A stretch of DNA of 64,000 nucleotides, from positions 62,001 to 126,000 of the forward strand of contig NZ_JAGJCF010000014.1 of the NCBI RefSeq assembly GCF_017815135.1. Reading direction: 5' to 3'. Below the pieces are notes generated by a model. It searched no databases and was not told where the DNA came from. It saw nothing but the letters and a program-made list of their open reading frames with translations. The stretch comes from Jiella mangrovi. GTDB taxonomy: Bacteria > Pseudomonadota > Alphaproteobacteria > Rhizobiales > Rhizobiaceae. Below are positions 35,912 to 44,169 of this stretch, piece by piece (the first letter of the stretch is position 1; the number at the start of each line of letters is the position of its first letter). A program made the position numbers and the translations under genes.

Positions 35912-36862
35912 TTACAGAAGCCCGGCTTCCTTGTAGTAGCGCTCGGCGCCCGGATGCAGCGCCACCGGCAGGTTCTTGGCCGCCGTCTTCGGGTCGATGG
36001 CTTTTGCCGCATTGTGGGCGGCGACGAGGTCGGGCAGGTGCTCGAAGAGCTGCTTGGTCATCTGATAGGCCAGTTCCTCGTCGACGTCGGAGGAGGTGAC
36101 GAGGATGTTGGTGATCGCCAGCGTCGGCACGGCCGCGTCCTGGCCGTCATAGGTGCCGGCGGGGATTTCGGCCGCCTGGAACGGTGCGCCGAGCTTCTCG
36201 GCGATCGCGGCGGGGACGGCGACGACGGTGATCGGCAGCGAGGCGGCCAGATCGCGGATCGAGGAAACGCCGAGGCCGGCGGACTGGAGCGTCGCGTCGA
36301 GCTGGCGGTTCTTGATCAGCTCGACGGATTCGGCGAAGGGCAGATATTCGGTCTTGCCGAGATCGTCATAGCTCATGCCCGCCGCCTGGAAAATCGCCCG
36401 GGCGTTGAGCTCGGTGCCGGAGGCCGGCGCGCCGACGGACAAAGCCTTGCCCTTCAGGCCTTCCAGATCGGTGATGCCCGAATCCTTGGAGGCGACGATC
36501 TGCACGTAGTTCGGATAGATAGCGGCGATGGCCCTGAGCTTTTCGACCTTTTCGGGAAAGCCCGCCTCGGCATTGCCTTCGGCCGCCGCCTTGACGCTGT
36601 CGCCGAGCGCAAAGCCGATCTCGCCGCGCCCTTGCGTGACGAGCTTGATGTTCTCCACCGAGGCCTTGGTCGACTGGACCTGCGTCTTCACGCCGTCGAT
36701 GTTCTCGCCATAGACCTTGGCCAGCGCAACGCCGAGCGGATAGTAGACGCCGGACGTTCCGCCGGTCAGGACGTTGATGAACTGCTGGGCCGAGGCGCTG
36801 GCGGGCGCGAAGGCCAAGCCGGCAATGACGGCGGACGCCGCAAGGCGCGAAAGATGTCTCAT
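35912..36862 (-). CDS. TAXI-family TRAP transporter periplasmic binding protein
   Basis: The product is 316 residues from ATG 36862, which has GGGAGGAAATTC upstream. The signal peptide is MRHLSRLAASAVIAGLAFAPASASA. The mature protein begins FINVLTGGTSGVYYPLGVALAKV, the hallmark TAXI motif, and continues with GEIGFALGDSVKAA and GKALSVGAPASGTELNARAIF. It is a high-affinity periplasmic receptor for a TRAP permease. No permease gene is next to it; the fused permease at 26284-28473 is the obvious partner in this window. TAXI receptors often bind glutamate or other dicarboxylates, but the ligand here is unknown. Confidence 0.93.
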   Translation of the reverse strand: MRHLSRLAASAVIAGLAFAPASASAQQFINVLTGGTSGVYYPLGVALAKVYGENIDGVKTQVQSTKASVENIKLVTQGRGEIGFALGDSVKAAAEGNAEAGFPEKVEKLRAIAAIYPNYVQIVASKDSGITDLEGLKGKALSVGAPASGTELNARAIFQAAGMSYDDLGKTEYLPFAESVELIKNRQLDATLQSAGLGVSSIRDLAASLPITVVAVPAAIAEKLGAPFQAAEIPAGTYDGQDAAVPTLAITNILVTSSDVDEELAYQMTKQLFEHLPDLVAAHNAAKAIDPKTAAKNLPVALHPGAERYYKEAGLL

Positions 36863-37065
36863 GAATTTCCTCCCAAGGGACCGAAGCGGTCCGTGGAAGA
36901 AACTTGTCACAAGGCGAGCCCCAAGCTCAAGCCCGTGATAGTTTGACCTTCGTCGCATCGCCGCGTGACATTCTCGCACGAGAGGAAGATTTCACTCGAA
37001 ACCATCGCGACACGCGCCCTGCCGCGCCTAGATAGTGCGTTCACCGATCCCGCACGGAGCCGCAG

Positions 37066-37503
37066 ATGCTCAAGGAATTCCGCGAATTCGCCCTGAAGGG
37101 CAACATGGTCGATCTTGCCATCGGCATCATCATCGGCGCGGCCTTTTCCGGCCTGGTCAATTCGATCGTCTCGGATCTGTTCATGCCGCTGGTCGCGGTG
37201 ATCACCGGCGGCGTCGACTTTTCCAACAAGTTCGTCGCGCTTTCCAGCGCCGTCACCGCCACCGGCCTCGAGGAGGCGCGCAAGCAGGGACCGGTCTTCG
37301 CCTATGGCCGGTTCGTGACCCTCACGATCAACTTTCTCATCGTCGCCTTCATCCTGTTTCTCGTCGTGAAGATGATGAACCGGCTGAAGCGCAAGGAGGA
37401 GGAAAAGCCCGCGCCGGTCGCCGAAGTGCCGCGGGAGGAAAAGCTGCTGGAGGAAATCCGCGACATCCTGGCGAATGGGGCCGGGGCGGAGCGGCGGGTC
37501 TAG
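37066..37503 (+). CDS. mscL: Large-conductance mechanosensitive channel
   Basis: The product has 145 residues, close to the usual 130-150. The pore helix [42 protein letters not shown] and second helix [25 protein letters not shown] are classical, followed by a charged cytoplasmic helix ending [12 protein letters not shown]. It is an inner-membrane homopentamer that opens under membrane tension to release solutes on osmotic downshock. GGAG lies seven bases before the ATG. Single gene. Confidence 0.96.
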   Translation: MLKEFREFALKGNMVDLAIGIIIGAAFSGLVNSIVSDLFMPLVAVITGGVDFSNKFVALSSAVTATGLEEARKQGPVFAYGRFVTLTINFLIVAFILFLVVKMMNRLKRKEEEKPAPVAEVPREEKLLEEIRDILANGAGAERRV

Positions 37504-37915
37504 CCTGCCGTAAAATGGCTCCAGAATCCCGGACCGAAAAGCTCATTCCCGCCATCTCGAGAGACCGGCAATGTCTCGCCGTCGTCGGTCGCGTGCCAGA
37601 GATTTCCACCCCGTCGGGCTTGCGGATCGTGGCTAGCCCCCGATGCTCCAGCCCATGCTGGCTTGGACAACGATCCGGTCGGTGCCGCTTGAACGCGCCG
37701 AGGCCCGAAAGCGGACCGCCTCTGTGAACCACGGCAAAGACCGCAAAGCAGCCCCGCGCGGAGTTGAACTTGCTGCAAGCGGAGCCGTTCGCCGCCGGGA
37801 GCCAATTTCCAGCCTCTCTGCGGTTGCGTTTTGCTACCAAATCGTCGCACCGTGGCCGTGTTGCATGCAACGCGCCGATTGGGTCTGCCAACTGCCCTCG
37901 GCGCAGGAGGTTCGA
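37504..37915. other. Gene-free stretch between mscL and a small membrane protein
   Basis: About 410 bases. Frames on both strands are without ribosome-binding sites or recognisable similarity. GC is locally lower (37560-37900), which may indicate decayed or acquired DNA. No repeat of families A-C is seen here. Confidence 0.35.
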
Positions 37916-38242
37916 ATGAATGAGTATGCGATCTTGGCTGCGACCTTGGTCGGCGGTGTTGCAGGAGGTGCGCTCGGTGCGCGCATTTCAGCTGCGCCGA
38001 TGTGGAAGGGCGCACTCGCTGCTGGATTGGCTTCGATCGTACAGCTGGTCATCGGGGAGTTGGGTGATATCGAGGAGCCTCTCGTCAATTCCCTGACCTA
38101 TCTCGCGGCCGTCGGGATCATTGGGGGGCGCTGGGGTATGGGGCTGACGGGTCGGCAGCTTTCACTGGTGGTGATCGGCAGCTTCCTGCTGGCCCTCGCC
38201 GCTGCGGTTCCCATCGTCTATTTCTTTCCATCCCTGGTCTAG
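37916..38242 (+). CDS. Small hypothetical membrane protein
   Basis: The product is 108 residues from ATG 37916, with AGGAGG five bases upstream at 37905-37910. About four hydrophobic segments make up almost the whole chain: YAILAATLVGGVAGGALGA, LAAGLASIVQLVIGEL, SLTYLAAVGIIGGRWGMGL and LSLVVIGSFLLALAAAVPIVYFF. No family is recognised. Glycine-rich N-terminal spacing resembles small channel or glycine-zipper proteins, but this is only a resemblance. It stands alone before repeat A2. Confidence 0.65.
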   Translation: MNEYAILAATLVGGVAGGALGARISAAPMWKGALAAGLASIVQLVIGELGDIEEPLVNSLTYLAAVGIIGGRWGMGLTGRQLSLVVIGSFLLALAAAVPIVYFFPSLV

Positions 38243-38359
38243 CCCGCTTCCGATCAGACGAGCGGGCATGGCACTAAACGCCCTGGGCCATTCCGGCGAA
38301 GGGGGGCTCGGTCATGGCCGTGGTGTCATCGCTGCAATCCGGGTCCAGATCATAGCGCA

Positions 38360-38600
38360 AGACACGATGCGCGACGGCCCGCCACGACTCGATCGAGAAG
38401 GCGTTTCGTTCAACGCTTCGTCATTCTCGGGCCCCGTCCCGAGAATCCAGAAACGTTCGACACAACAGAAGCTTAATCGGCGCTCGACATGCTCGGGACG
38501 GGGCCCGAGCCAGTAGGGCGCGGGCTAACCGGACGGCCCGAGAACACGGGGCAGTCCCCCGATATGCGCCGTTCGACGAGACTGTCATGTACTGTTGGTC
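38360..38600 (+). repeat. Long composite repeat, copy A2
   Basis: It has the same architecture as A1: left flank CACGACTCGATCGAGAAGGCGT, hairpin ATTCTCGGG-CCCCGT-CCCGAGAAT, a spacer with AACGTTCGACACAACAGAAGC-like sequence, second hairpin arm GCTCGGGACGGGGCCCGAGC, and right flank CGATATGCGCCGTTCGACGA followed by GACTGTC. The spacer is also shared, inverted, with copy A5. Confidence 0.78.
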
Positions 38601-38647
38601 CAGATTGCACTGTTGTCCGCATTCCGGCGCAACCACAGCCTCTCGCC

Positions 38648-39592
38648 TCACACCACCGGGCTGAGCAGCGGCTCGCCCCTCAGATGCGCCTTGAGGTTCT
38701 TCACCACCATCATGCCCATGGCGGCGCGTGTCTTGTGGGTGGCCGAGCCCTGATGGGGCAGGAGCACGACGTTCTGGAGCTTCCGCAGGCGCTCCGGCAC
38801 GTGCGGCTCGTTGGCGAAGACGTCGAGGGCCGCGCCGCCGAGGGCGTCCGTCTCCAGAAGTTCGATCAGCGCCGCTTCGTCGACCAGCGAGCCGCGGCCC
38901 ATATTGACGAGCTTGCCCTTGGGGCCGAGCGCCTCCATGACTTTGCGGCTAACGATGCCCTTGGTCTCCTCGGTTCCGGGCGCGATCGCCACCAGCCAGT
39001 CGACGTCACGGGCCATGGCTTCGAGATCGGGATGGTGGGGATAGGGCTGATGCTCCTGACGCGAGCGGCCGTGATAGACCACCTCCATGTTGAAGGCCTG
39101 GCAGAGCTTGGCGATGGTCTTGCCGATGCGCCCGAGGCCGAGGATGCCGACGCGGGTGCCGGTGAGCTCGTCGGTCAGGCCGAAGGTGCCTTCCGATTCC
39201 CAGCGGCCGGCGCGCACATAGGCGTCGGCCTGGGGCACGCGGTGGCAGAGGGCGAGCATCAGGGCGAGCGTCGTCTCGGCGACACAGTCGTTCAGCACGT
39301 CCGGCGTGTTGGTGACGGAGACGCCATGCTCCTTCGCCGCCGCGACATCCACCGCGTCGTAGCCGACGCCGAAGGAGGAGATGATTTCCAGCTTCGGCAG
39401 GGCCGCGATCATCTCGCGGGTGGCGCCGTGATGGCCTCCGGTGGCGACGAAGCGGGTGGTGGGGGCGAGCTTTTCCAGAAGCGCCGGCTTGTCCTCGGCC
39501 TCGAAATAGCGATGCAGGGTGAAGTCTTCCGCCAGCGCCTTTTCGACGGGCTCGGCGAAGGGGCAGATTTGCAGAAGATCGGGCTTGGCCAT
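38648..39592 (-). CDS. 2-hydroxyacid dehydrogenase (D-isomer-specific, GhrB/hydroxypyruvate-reductase-like)
   Basis: The product is 314 residues from ATG 39592 (MAKPDLLQICPFAEPVEKAL). The NAD(P)-binding Rossmann motif is GILGLGRIGKTIAK. The catalytic Arg lies in VNMGRGSLVDE, the Glu in FANEPHVP and the His in LLPHQGSATHKTR. It is a cytosolic reductase of glyoxylate, hydroxypyruvate or similar 2-ketoacids. It is the last gene of a minus-strand cluster for sugar-acid uptake and breakdown, downstream of tctA past a repeat. That fits recycling of glyoxylate or glycolate-type products, which is inference. Confidence 0.9.
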   Translation of the reverse strand: MAKPDLLQICPFAEPVEKALAEDFTLHRYFEAEDKPALLEKLAPTTRFVATGGHHGATREMIAALPKLEIISSFGVGYDAVDVAAAKEHGVSVTNTPDVLNDCVAETTLALMLALCHRVPQADAYVRAGRWESEGTFGLTDELTGTRVGILGLGRIGKTIAKLCQAFNMEVVYHGRSRQEHQPYPHHPDLEAMARDVDWLVAIAPGTEETKGIVSRKVMEALGPKGKLVNMGRGSLVDEAALIELLETDALGGAALDVFANEPHVPERLRKLQNVVLLPHQGSATHKTRAAMGMMVVKNLKAHLRGEPLLSPVV

Positions 39593-39727
39593 GGTCGGTC
39601 CTTGATGGGCTGAATTCGGCGGGCGATGCCCATTTGGGCAGAACGCACCGGCAATGAAAGTGATAAGTGGCGCGATCAGGCGCCAGGGCGATCGTTCGAT
39701 GCAGGGGCCGGCATTCGATATAGTCCC

Positions 39728-39852
39728 GATCTCCCCCCTTGTGTGGGAGATGCCGGTAGGCAGAGGGGGCGCAACGGGCGTCGACATGTCCTAACGCCGG
39801 CGCTGCACCCCCCTCTGGGTTGCCACCCATCTCCCCCACAAGGGGGGAGATC
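39728..39852. repeat. Rhizobial-type inverted repeat, copy B1
   Basis: Inverted arms CTCCCCCCTTGTGTGGGAGATGCCGG..CAGAGGGGG and CCCCCCTCTGGGTTGCCA..ATCTCCCCCACAAGGGGGGAGAT lie between tctA and the hydroxyacid dehydrogenase gene. They match the arms of the element at 47991-48170. Confidence 0.8.
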
Positions 39853-39913
39853 GCAGCTTGCGCGACGGCGCGTGCCTCTGAACGACCGCACTCGGTCTGG
39901 CGCAGCTCGCCTG

Positions 39914-41416
39914 TCATGCCGCACGGGCCGCATCCGGCCGGCGCCGGCGCAGCACCGCGATGACAAGCGGGATCGACCAGATGGCGATGGTGAAGAGCCC
40001 GAGCCCCGCCGCGATCGGCCGTTCGAAGAAGGCGAGGAAGCTGCCGTCGGCCTTGATCATCGAGGTGACGAAGTTCTGCTCCAGCATCGGGCCGAGGACG
40101 AGGCCGAGGATCGCCGGGGCGATGGGGATGTCGTTCTCCTCCATCAGGAAGCCGATGACCCCGAAGATCAGCATCAGCGTGATGCCGAAGGGGGTGTTGT
40201 TGATGGCAAAGGAGCCGACGATGCAGAACATCAGGATGATCGGCATCAGGACGCGGGCGGGGATGGACAGGATCGTCCGCGCCGCCTTGATGGCGATCCA
40301 GCCCATCGGCAGCATGATGATATTGGCGAGGAAGAAGACGATGAAGACCGCATAGATCAGTTGCGGCTGGTTGATGAAGATCGTCGGGCCGGGATTGAGG
40401 CCCTTGATGTAGAGAACGCCGATGACGATCGCGGTGATGGAATCGCCGGGAATGCCGAAGACGAGGGCGGGGATCCAGGCGCCGCTGACGGCGCCGTTGT
40501 TCGAGGCGCCGGCCTCGACGAGGCCCTCGACATGGCCGGTGCCGAACTTTTTCGGCTCCTTGGAGAATTTCTTCGAGACGGCGTAGGAGATCCAGGCCGC
40601 GATGTCGGCGCCGGCGCCGGGCAGCGCGCCGATCGCCGTGCCGGCGACGCTGCCGCGCAGCGTCTGGAGCGGGTAGCGCTTCAGATTGGCCCATTGCCGG
40701 GTGAAGATGCCCTTCTTGCCGCCGGCTTCGACGGCCGGCGTATCGGCGCCCGAGACGACCGAGCGCAGCACTTCGGACACCGCGAAGAGGCCGATCATCG
40801 CCGGGATGAACTGGATACCGGCGAGAAGCTCGACATTGCCGAAGGTGTAGCGCGGCTGGCCGGCCGGATTGTCGATGCCGATGGTCGCGGCGAAGAGGCC
40901 GATGATCAGCGAGATCATGCCGCGCGGCACCGAGCCGGGCGAAACGAAGATCGCGCAGGAAAGGCCGAGGACGACGAGCCAGAAATATTCGAAGGAGGAA
41001 AATTTCAGCGCCACCTCGGCGAGGACAGGCGCGGCGGTGACGAGGACGACGGTGCCGAAGATGCCGCCGATCGCGGAAAAGACCAGACAGGCCCCGAGCG
41101 CTTCCTCCGAGCGGCCGGAGCGGGTCATCCGGTAGCTATCCTCGACATAGGCGGCGCTTGCCGGCGTTCCCGGCATTCTGAGAAGCGAGCCGGGAATGTC
41201 GCCGGCAAAGATCGCCATCGCCGTCGCCGTGACGATCGCCGCGATCGCCGGAACCGGATCCATGAAGAAGGTGACGGGGACGAGCAGCGCCGTCGCCATG
41301 GTCGCCGTCAGCCCCGGGATCGCGCCGACGAACATGCCGAAGGCCGCCGAGGCGAGAATCACCATCAGCACATAGGGCTGGAAGACGAGGGCGAAGGCTT
41401 CGGCAAGGATCGGCAT
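39914..41416 (-). CDS. tctA: Tripartite tricarboxylate transporter, large permease TctA
   Basis: The product is 500 residues with about 10-12 hydrophobic segments. Family motifs are FGMFVGAIPGLTATMATALLVPVTFFM, GDIPGSLLRMPGTPASAAYVEDSYRMTRSGRSEEALGAC and GALPGAGADIAAWISYAVSKKFSK. It is the inner-membrane translocation subunit. It starts four bases after the tctB stop and shares an operon with tctB and tctC. The substrate is probably a carboxylated compound; the nearby aldonate-type dehydratase suggests a sugar acid rather than citrate. Confidence 0.95.
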   Translation of the reverse strand: MPILAEAFALVFQPYVLMVILASAAFGMFVGAIPGLTATMATALLVPVTFFMDPVPAIAAIVTATAMAIFAGDIPGSLLRMPGTPASAAYVEDSYRMTRSGRSEEALGACLVFSAIGGIFGTVVLVTAAPVLAEVALKFSSFEYFWLVVLGLSCAIFVSPGSVPRGMISLIIGLFAATIGIDNPAGQPRYTFGNVELLAGIQFIPAMIGLFAVSEVLRSVVSGADTPAVEAGGKKGIFTRQWANLKRYPLQTLRGSVAGTAIGALPGAGADIAAWISYAVSKKFSKEPKKFGTGHVEGLVEAGASNNGAVSGAWIPALVFGIPGDSITAIVIGVLYIKGLNPGPTIFINQPQLIYAVFIVFFLANIIMLPMGWIAIKAARTILSIPARVLMPIILMFCIVGSFAINNTPFGITLMLIFGVIGFLMEENDIPIAPAILGLVLGPMLEQNFVTSMIKADGSFLAFFERPIAAGLGLFTIAIWSIPLVIAVLRRRRPDAARAA

Positions 41417-41420
41417 CGGC

Positions 41421-41894
41421 CTACCAGAGGAACCCGAGGAATTCGCTGCGCGGCAGCGGCACCAGGAGCAGCCGGCCGAAGGCCTGCTGGATGACGACGC
41501 AGGCCGCGATCGACACCGCGATCGCCGTCACCGGCCGTGTCCGCAGCGTCAGCATCAGGACGGCCATGACGACCAGCGAGGCCGGCACGAAGCCGATCGC
41601 CGGCGCGGCGGCGATGTAGAAGACGACGAGGGCGATGGCGACGAGCGCCGAGACGACCGGGCGCGGCGCGCGAACCCAGGGGGCAAGCTCGAGGCGCGGC
41701 ATGCGGGCGCCCGCGACGACGGCCCGGCCGATCATGGAAAGGCCGAGACAGACCGCAAACAGCGCGATCGCCCGCGGCATCGTGCCGGCGCCATAGGCCT
41801 GGCCGGGAATGTCGGTGAAGCCGAGGGCGGAGACGTATATCGCGACGCCTGCGACGAGGACGAGGAGGCCGAGAAGGAGGTCGTTGAATTTCAT
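41421..41894 (-). CDS. tctB: Tripartite tricarboxylate transporter, small permease TctB
   Basis: The product has 157 residues and four hydrophobic helices, beginning FNDLLLGLLVLVAGVAIYVSALGF and including the conserved GAGTMPRAIALFAVCLGLSMI. The family's usual length is 140-190. It is the small membrane subunit between the binding protein and TctA. The gap to tctC upstream is enlarged to about 320 bases by repeat A3, so tctBA could have its own transcript. Confidence 0.92.
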   Translation of the reverse strand: MKFNDLLLGLLVLVAGVAIYVSALGFTDIPGQAYGAGTMPRAIALFAVCLGLSMIGRAVVAGARMPRLELAPWVRAPRPVVSALVAIALVVFYIAAAPAIGFVPASLVVMAVLMLTLRTRPVTAIAVSIAACVVIQQAFGRLLLVPLPRSEFLGFLW

Positions 41895-41981
41895 CGGGTT
41901 TGTCCGGTAACTAGGACAGAGGCTGGGATGCGTGAAACAGGGGGTGCTTCTCTTTCCTCGGATGGGCGCAACGGAGAAGCA

Positions 41982-42123
41982 TCGTCATCCTCGGGCCCCG
42001 TCCCGAGGATCCAGAGCGACATTTCACACTCACCCGCTCACACGCCCTTCAGCGCAATCGAGAAGGCGGCCCTCGGTATGAGAAGCCAGACTGGATCCTC
42101 GGGACGGGGCCCGAGGATGACGA
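41982..42123. repeat. Double-hairpin repeat, copy A3
   Basis: Two hairpins, ATCCTCGGG-CCCCGT-CCCGAGGAT and ATCCTCGGG-ACGGGG-CCCGAGGAT, are separated by about 80 bases. Both carry ATCCTC stems where other copies have ATTCTC or ATGCTC. It sits inside the tct operon. Confidence 0.78.
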
Positions 42124-42214
42124 CGCGTTGAGGGTCGCGCCCGTCCTGCAGACTTTTCGAAGCGGAGCCAGTCTCGGTCACGTCGAACTCGAAGCCCAGA
42201 CGGGCCCCGCGCCG

Positions 42215-43204
42215 CTACTCTTTCGCCAGCCCCGCCTTCTTCATCACCTCGCCGAGCGCTGCGTCGTCCTCGGCGACGATCTTCGTCGCTTCCTCGCCGG
42301 CCGCCCAGCGGGTGCCGAAGCCGCGGTCCTTCATGAAGGTCTGGTACTCTTCGGAATCATAGGCCTTCTTGACGGCGTCCTGAAGCTTGGCCTTGACGTT
42401 GTCCGGCAGGCCGTCGGGCGCAACGACCGCGCGCCAGACCGCGAGCGTCCACTCGGAGCCGGTGCCTTCCTTCAGGGTCGGGACGTCCGGGAACATCGCC
42501 TGGCGCTCGGCCGACATCGAGGCCAGGGGCTTCACCCGGCCGGCATCGATCATCGAGCGGCCCTCGGCGAGGGAGGAGGGGACGATATCGACGCCGCCCG
42601 CGACCATATCCGTAATGCCGGCCGCCGCGCCCTGGCTCGGCACGAAGGTGACGTAGTCGGGCTCGAGGCCCTCGGACAAGAGCCAGCCGGCGAGGCCGAG
42701 ATGCCAGATGCCGCCCTGGCCGGTGCCGGACGCCTTGAAGGTGCCCTTGGGCTCGGCCTTGATCTTGTCGATGAGCGCCTGGACGTTGTCGTAATCGGAA
42801 TCGGCCGAGACCATGACGCCGCCGGGATCGGCATTGACGAGTGCGAGGATGTCGTAATCCTCATAGGTGAGGTCAGTCAGGCCCTGCCAGTGCATCATGT
42901 CGATCTCGATCGTCATGATGCCGAGGGTGTAGCCGTCCGGCGCCGCATTGGCGATGGCGCTGTGGCCGACGACGCCTGAGCCGCCGGTGCGGTTGACGAC
43001 ATTGACGGGAACGCCGAGCTCCTCCTGCAGGAGCGAGGCGATGACCCGGCCGACCGCGTCGGTGCCGCCGCCGGCGCCCCAGGGCACGATCATCTGGATC
43101 GGCCGGCTCGGATAGTCCTCCTGCGCATGAGCAAGCGGGGCGAGCGTGAAACTGCCGGCGACTGCGATCGCCGCCGCGGCGGCAAGAAGCGAACGTCTCT
43201 TCAT
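42215..43204 (-). CDS. tctC: Tripartite tricarboxylate transporter periplasmic binding protein (TctC/Bug family)
   Basis: The product is 329 residues from ATG 43204, with GGAGG upstream. The signal peptide is MKRRSLLAAAAAIAVAGSFTLAPLAHA. Bug-family landmarks are YPSRPIQMIVPWGAGGGTDAVGRV, NRTGGSGVVGHSAIANAAPDGYTLG and the C-terminal GTRWAAGEEATKIVAEDDAALGEVMKKAGL. It is the periplasmic solute receptor for TctAB. A TGTATACGT palindrome 144 bases upstream matches those before the SDR and dehydratase operons, which suggests control by the GntR regulator at 46157. Confidence 0.94.
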   Translation of the reverse strand: MKRRSLLAAAAAIAVAGSFTLAPLAHAQEDYPSRPIQMIVPWGAGGGTDAVGRVIASLLQEELGVPVNVVNRTGGSGVVGHSAIANAAPDGYTLGIMTIEIDMMHWQGLTDLTYEDYDILALVNADPGGVMVSADSDYDNVQALIDKIKAEPKGTFKASGTGQGGIWHLGLAGWLLSEGLEPDYVTFVPSQGAAAGITDMVAGGVDIVPSSLAEGRSMIDAGRVKPLASMSAERQAMFPDVPTLKEGTGSEWTLAVWRAVVAPDGLPDNVKAKLQDAVKKAYDSEEYQTFMKDRGFGTRWAAGEEATKIVAEDDAALGEVMKKAGLAKE

Positions 43205-43347
43205 CGGTGATTTTCCTCCCAGAAACGATGGATCACCGGACCAACCGGTGCGATCGTCGGCGCCTCCCAGAGCCACGCGACCGGACTGTCAGAACATACA
43301 GTCATCCACTTGCTTCGCACTATTCAGAGCGAGCCGACAAAAGTCAA

Positions 43348-43356
43348 TGTATACGT
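43348..43356. promoter_or_regulatory. GntR-type operator candidate upstream of tctC (TGTATACGT)
   Basis: TGTATACGT sits in an AT-rich patch about 145 bases upstream of the tctC start. The same core GTATACGT, in either orientation, occurs at 46109-46118 and 52365-52373, each upstream of a minus-strand catabolic gene. The core fits the T-GT-N-AC-A style of GntR/FCD operators. Confidence 0.55.
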
Positions 43357-43462
43357 AAAAATCAATCCGGGTGACGAACAGTGCGCCGGAGCGCGTCATT
43401 CTGGCGTTGACGAAATGGAGGGAGGATCACGACGGCCGCGAGACCGATGAAGACGCGTCGGC

Positions 43463-43753
43463 TCAAAGCGACAGTCTACGAACGCTTCTGCCGTGCACGA
43501 CCGCGAGAATGAGCACGCCGTCGCTTGCCTGTTCGTAGAGGATCACGTGAGAGCGGTGTTCGTGCCGCCGGATACCAGGCGCGATCGACTCCGCCAAACG
43601 CCCCATGCGTGGATTTTGCGCCAAGCGTTCGAAGGTTTCGAACATTGTATCCGCATAGTGATCGGCCTGCGCTGCACCGAACATCTCGTAGCCGAAGGCA
43701 TAGATCTCCGTGACGTCTTCCTCGGCGCGCCGCGCCAGGCGAAAACGCCTCAT
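43463..43753 (-). CDS. parE: RelE/ParE-superfamily toxin
   Basis: The product is 96 residues from ATG 43753, overlapping the antitoxin stop by four bases. The ParE fold pattern is clear: MRRFRLARRAEEDVTEIYAFGYEMFGAAQADHYADTMFETFERLAQNPRMGR, then RRHEHRSHVILYEQASDGVLILAVVHGR. In this superfamily ParE poisons DNA gyrase, while RelE members cleave mRNA. The LARRAEEDVTEIYAFG start favours ParE. It is coupled to a ribbon-helix-helix antitoxin and inserted within a catabolic gene cluster. Confidence 0.88.
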   Translation of the reverse strand: MRRFRLARRAEEDVTEIYAFGYEMFGAAQADHYADTMFETFERLAQNPRMGRLAESIAPGIRRHEHRSHVILYEQASDGVLILAVVHGRSVRRLSL

Positions 43754-44022
43754 GCGGCAGACGTGCCGCGCCTTGCGGCCACGCGGCGACGGGCCTCGGC
43801 CTTGATGTCGGCGAGCGATTGCTCGCCAATGCCGCTGGCTCGCGCCTCGGCCACGATCAGACGCAGATCGTCGAGCGTGAGATCGGGTTGCAAACGGCTC
43901 TCGCGATCGCGGCGGACGAGATCGCGGATATAGTCGCTGGCGCTGCCATATTCGCCTTCGACGACGCGGCGATCGATCCACTCTTTCAGGTCGTCGGACA
44001 CGGACAAGGTCAATGAGGCCAA
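43750..44022 (-). CDS. parD: ParD-family ribbon-helix-helix antitoxin
   Basis: The product is 90 residues from a TTG at 44022, chosen because GGAGG lies six bases upstream (44029-44033). Longer open reading from 44142 is unsupported. The N-terminal ribbon-helix-helix ASLTLSVSDDLKEWIDRRVVEGEYGSASDYIRDLVRRD binds DNA. The C-terminal helices (about 50-90) should wrap the toxin. Such antitoxins repress their own promoter, and the AT-rich stretch 44030-44080 is a plausible site. Confidence 0.88.
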   Translation of the reverse strand: MASLTLSVSDDLKEWIDRRVVEGEYGSASDYIRDLVRRDRESRLQPDLTLDDLRLIVAEARASGIGEQSLADIKAEARRRVAARRGTSAA

Positions 44023-44169
44023 GGTGTTCCTCCTATCAAAGCCCCTCGGACAATAGTCACATATGTCTTCGCTCTGTACCACCCAGATCGCAGTCGTCGG
44101 CGCAATCGAAAAGAGGCGCCCGATGGGGACGCCTCTTCTCATGTCGGATGATGGGACGGCTTCGGGCCG

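Noticed and set aside
37504-37915. Small genes in the mscL downstream gap
   Set aside because: Frames on both strands lack ribosome-binding sites, domains and plausible composition.
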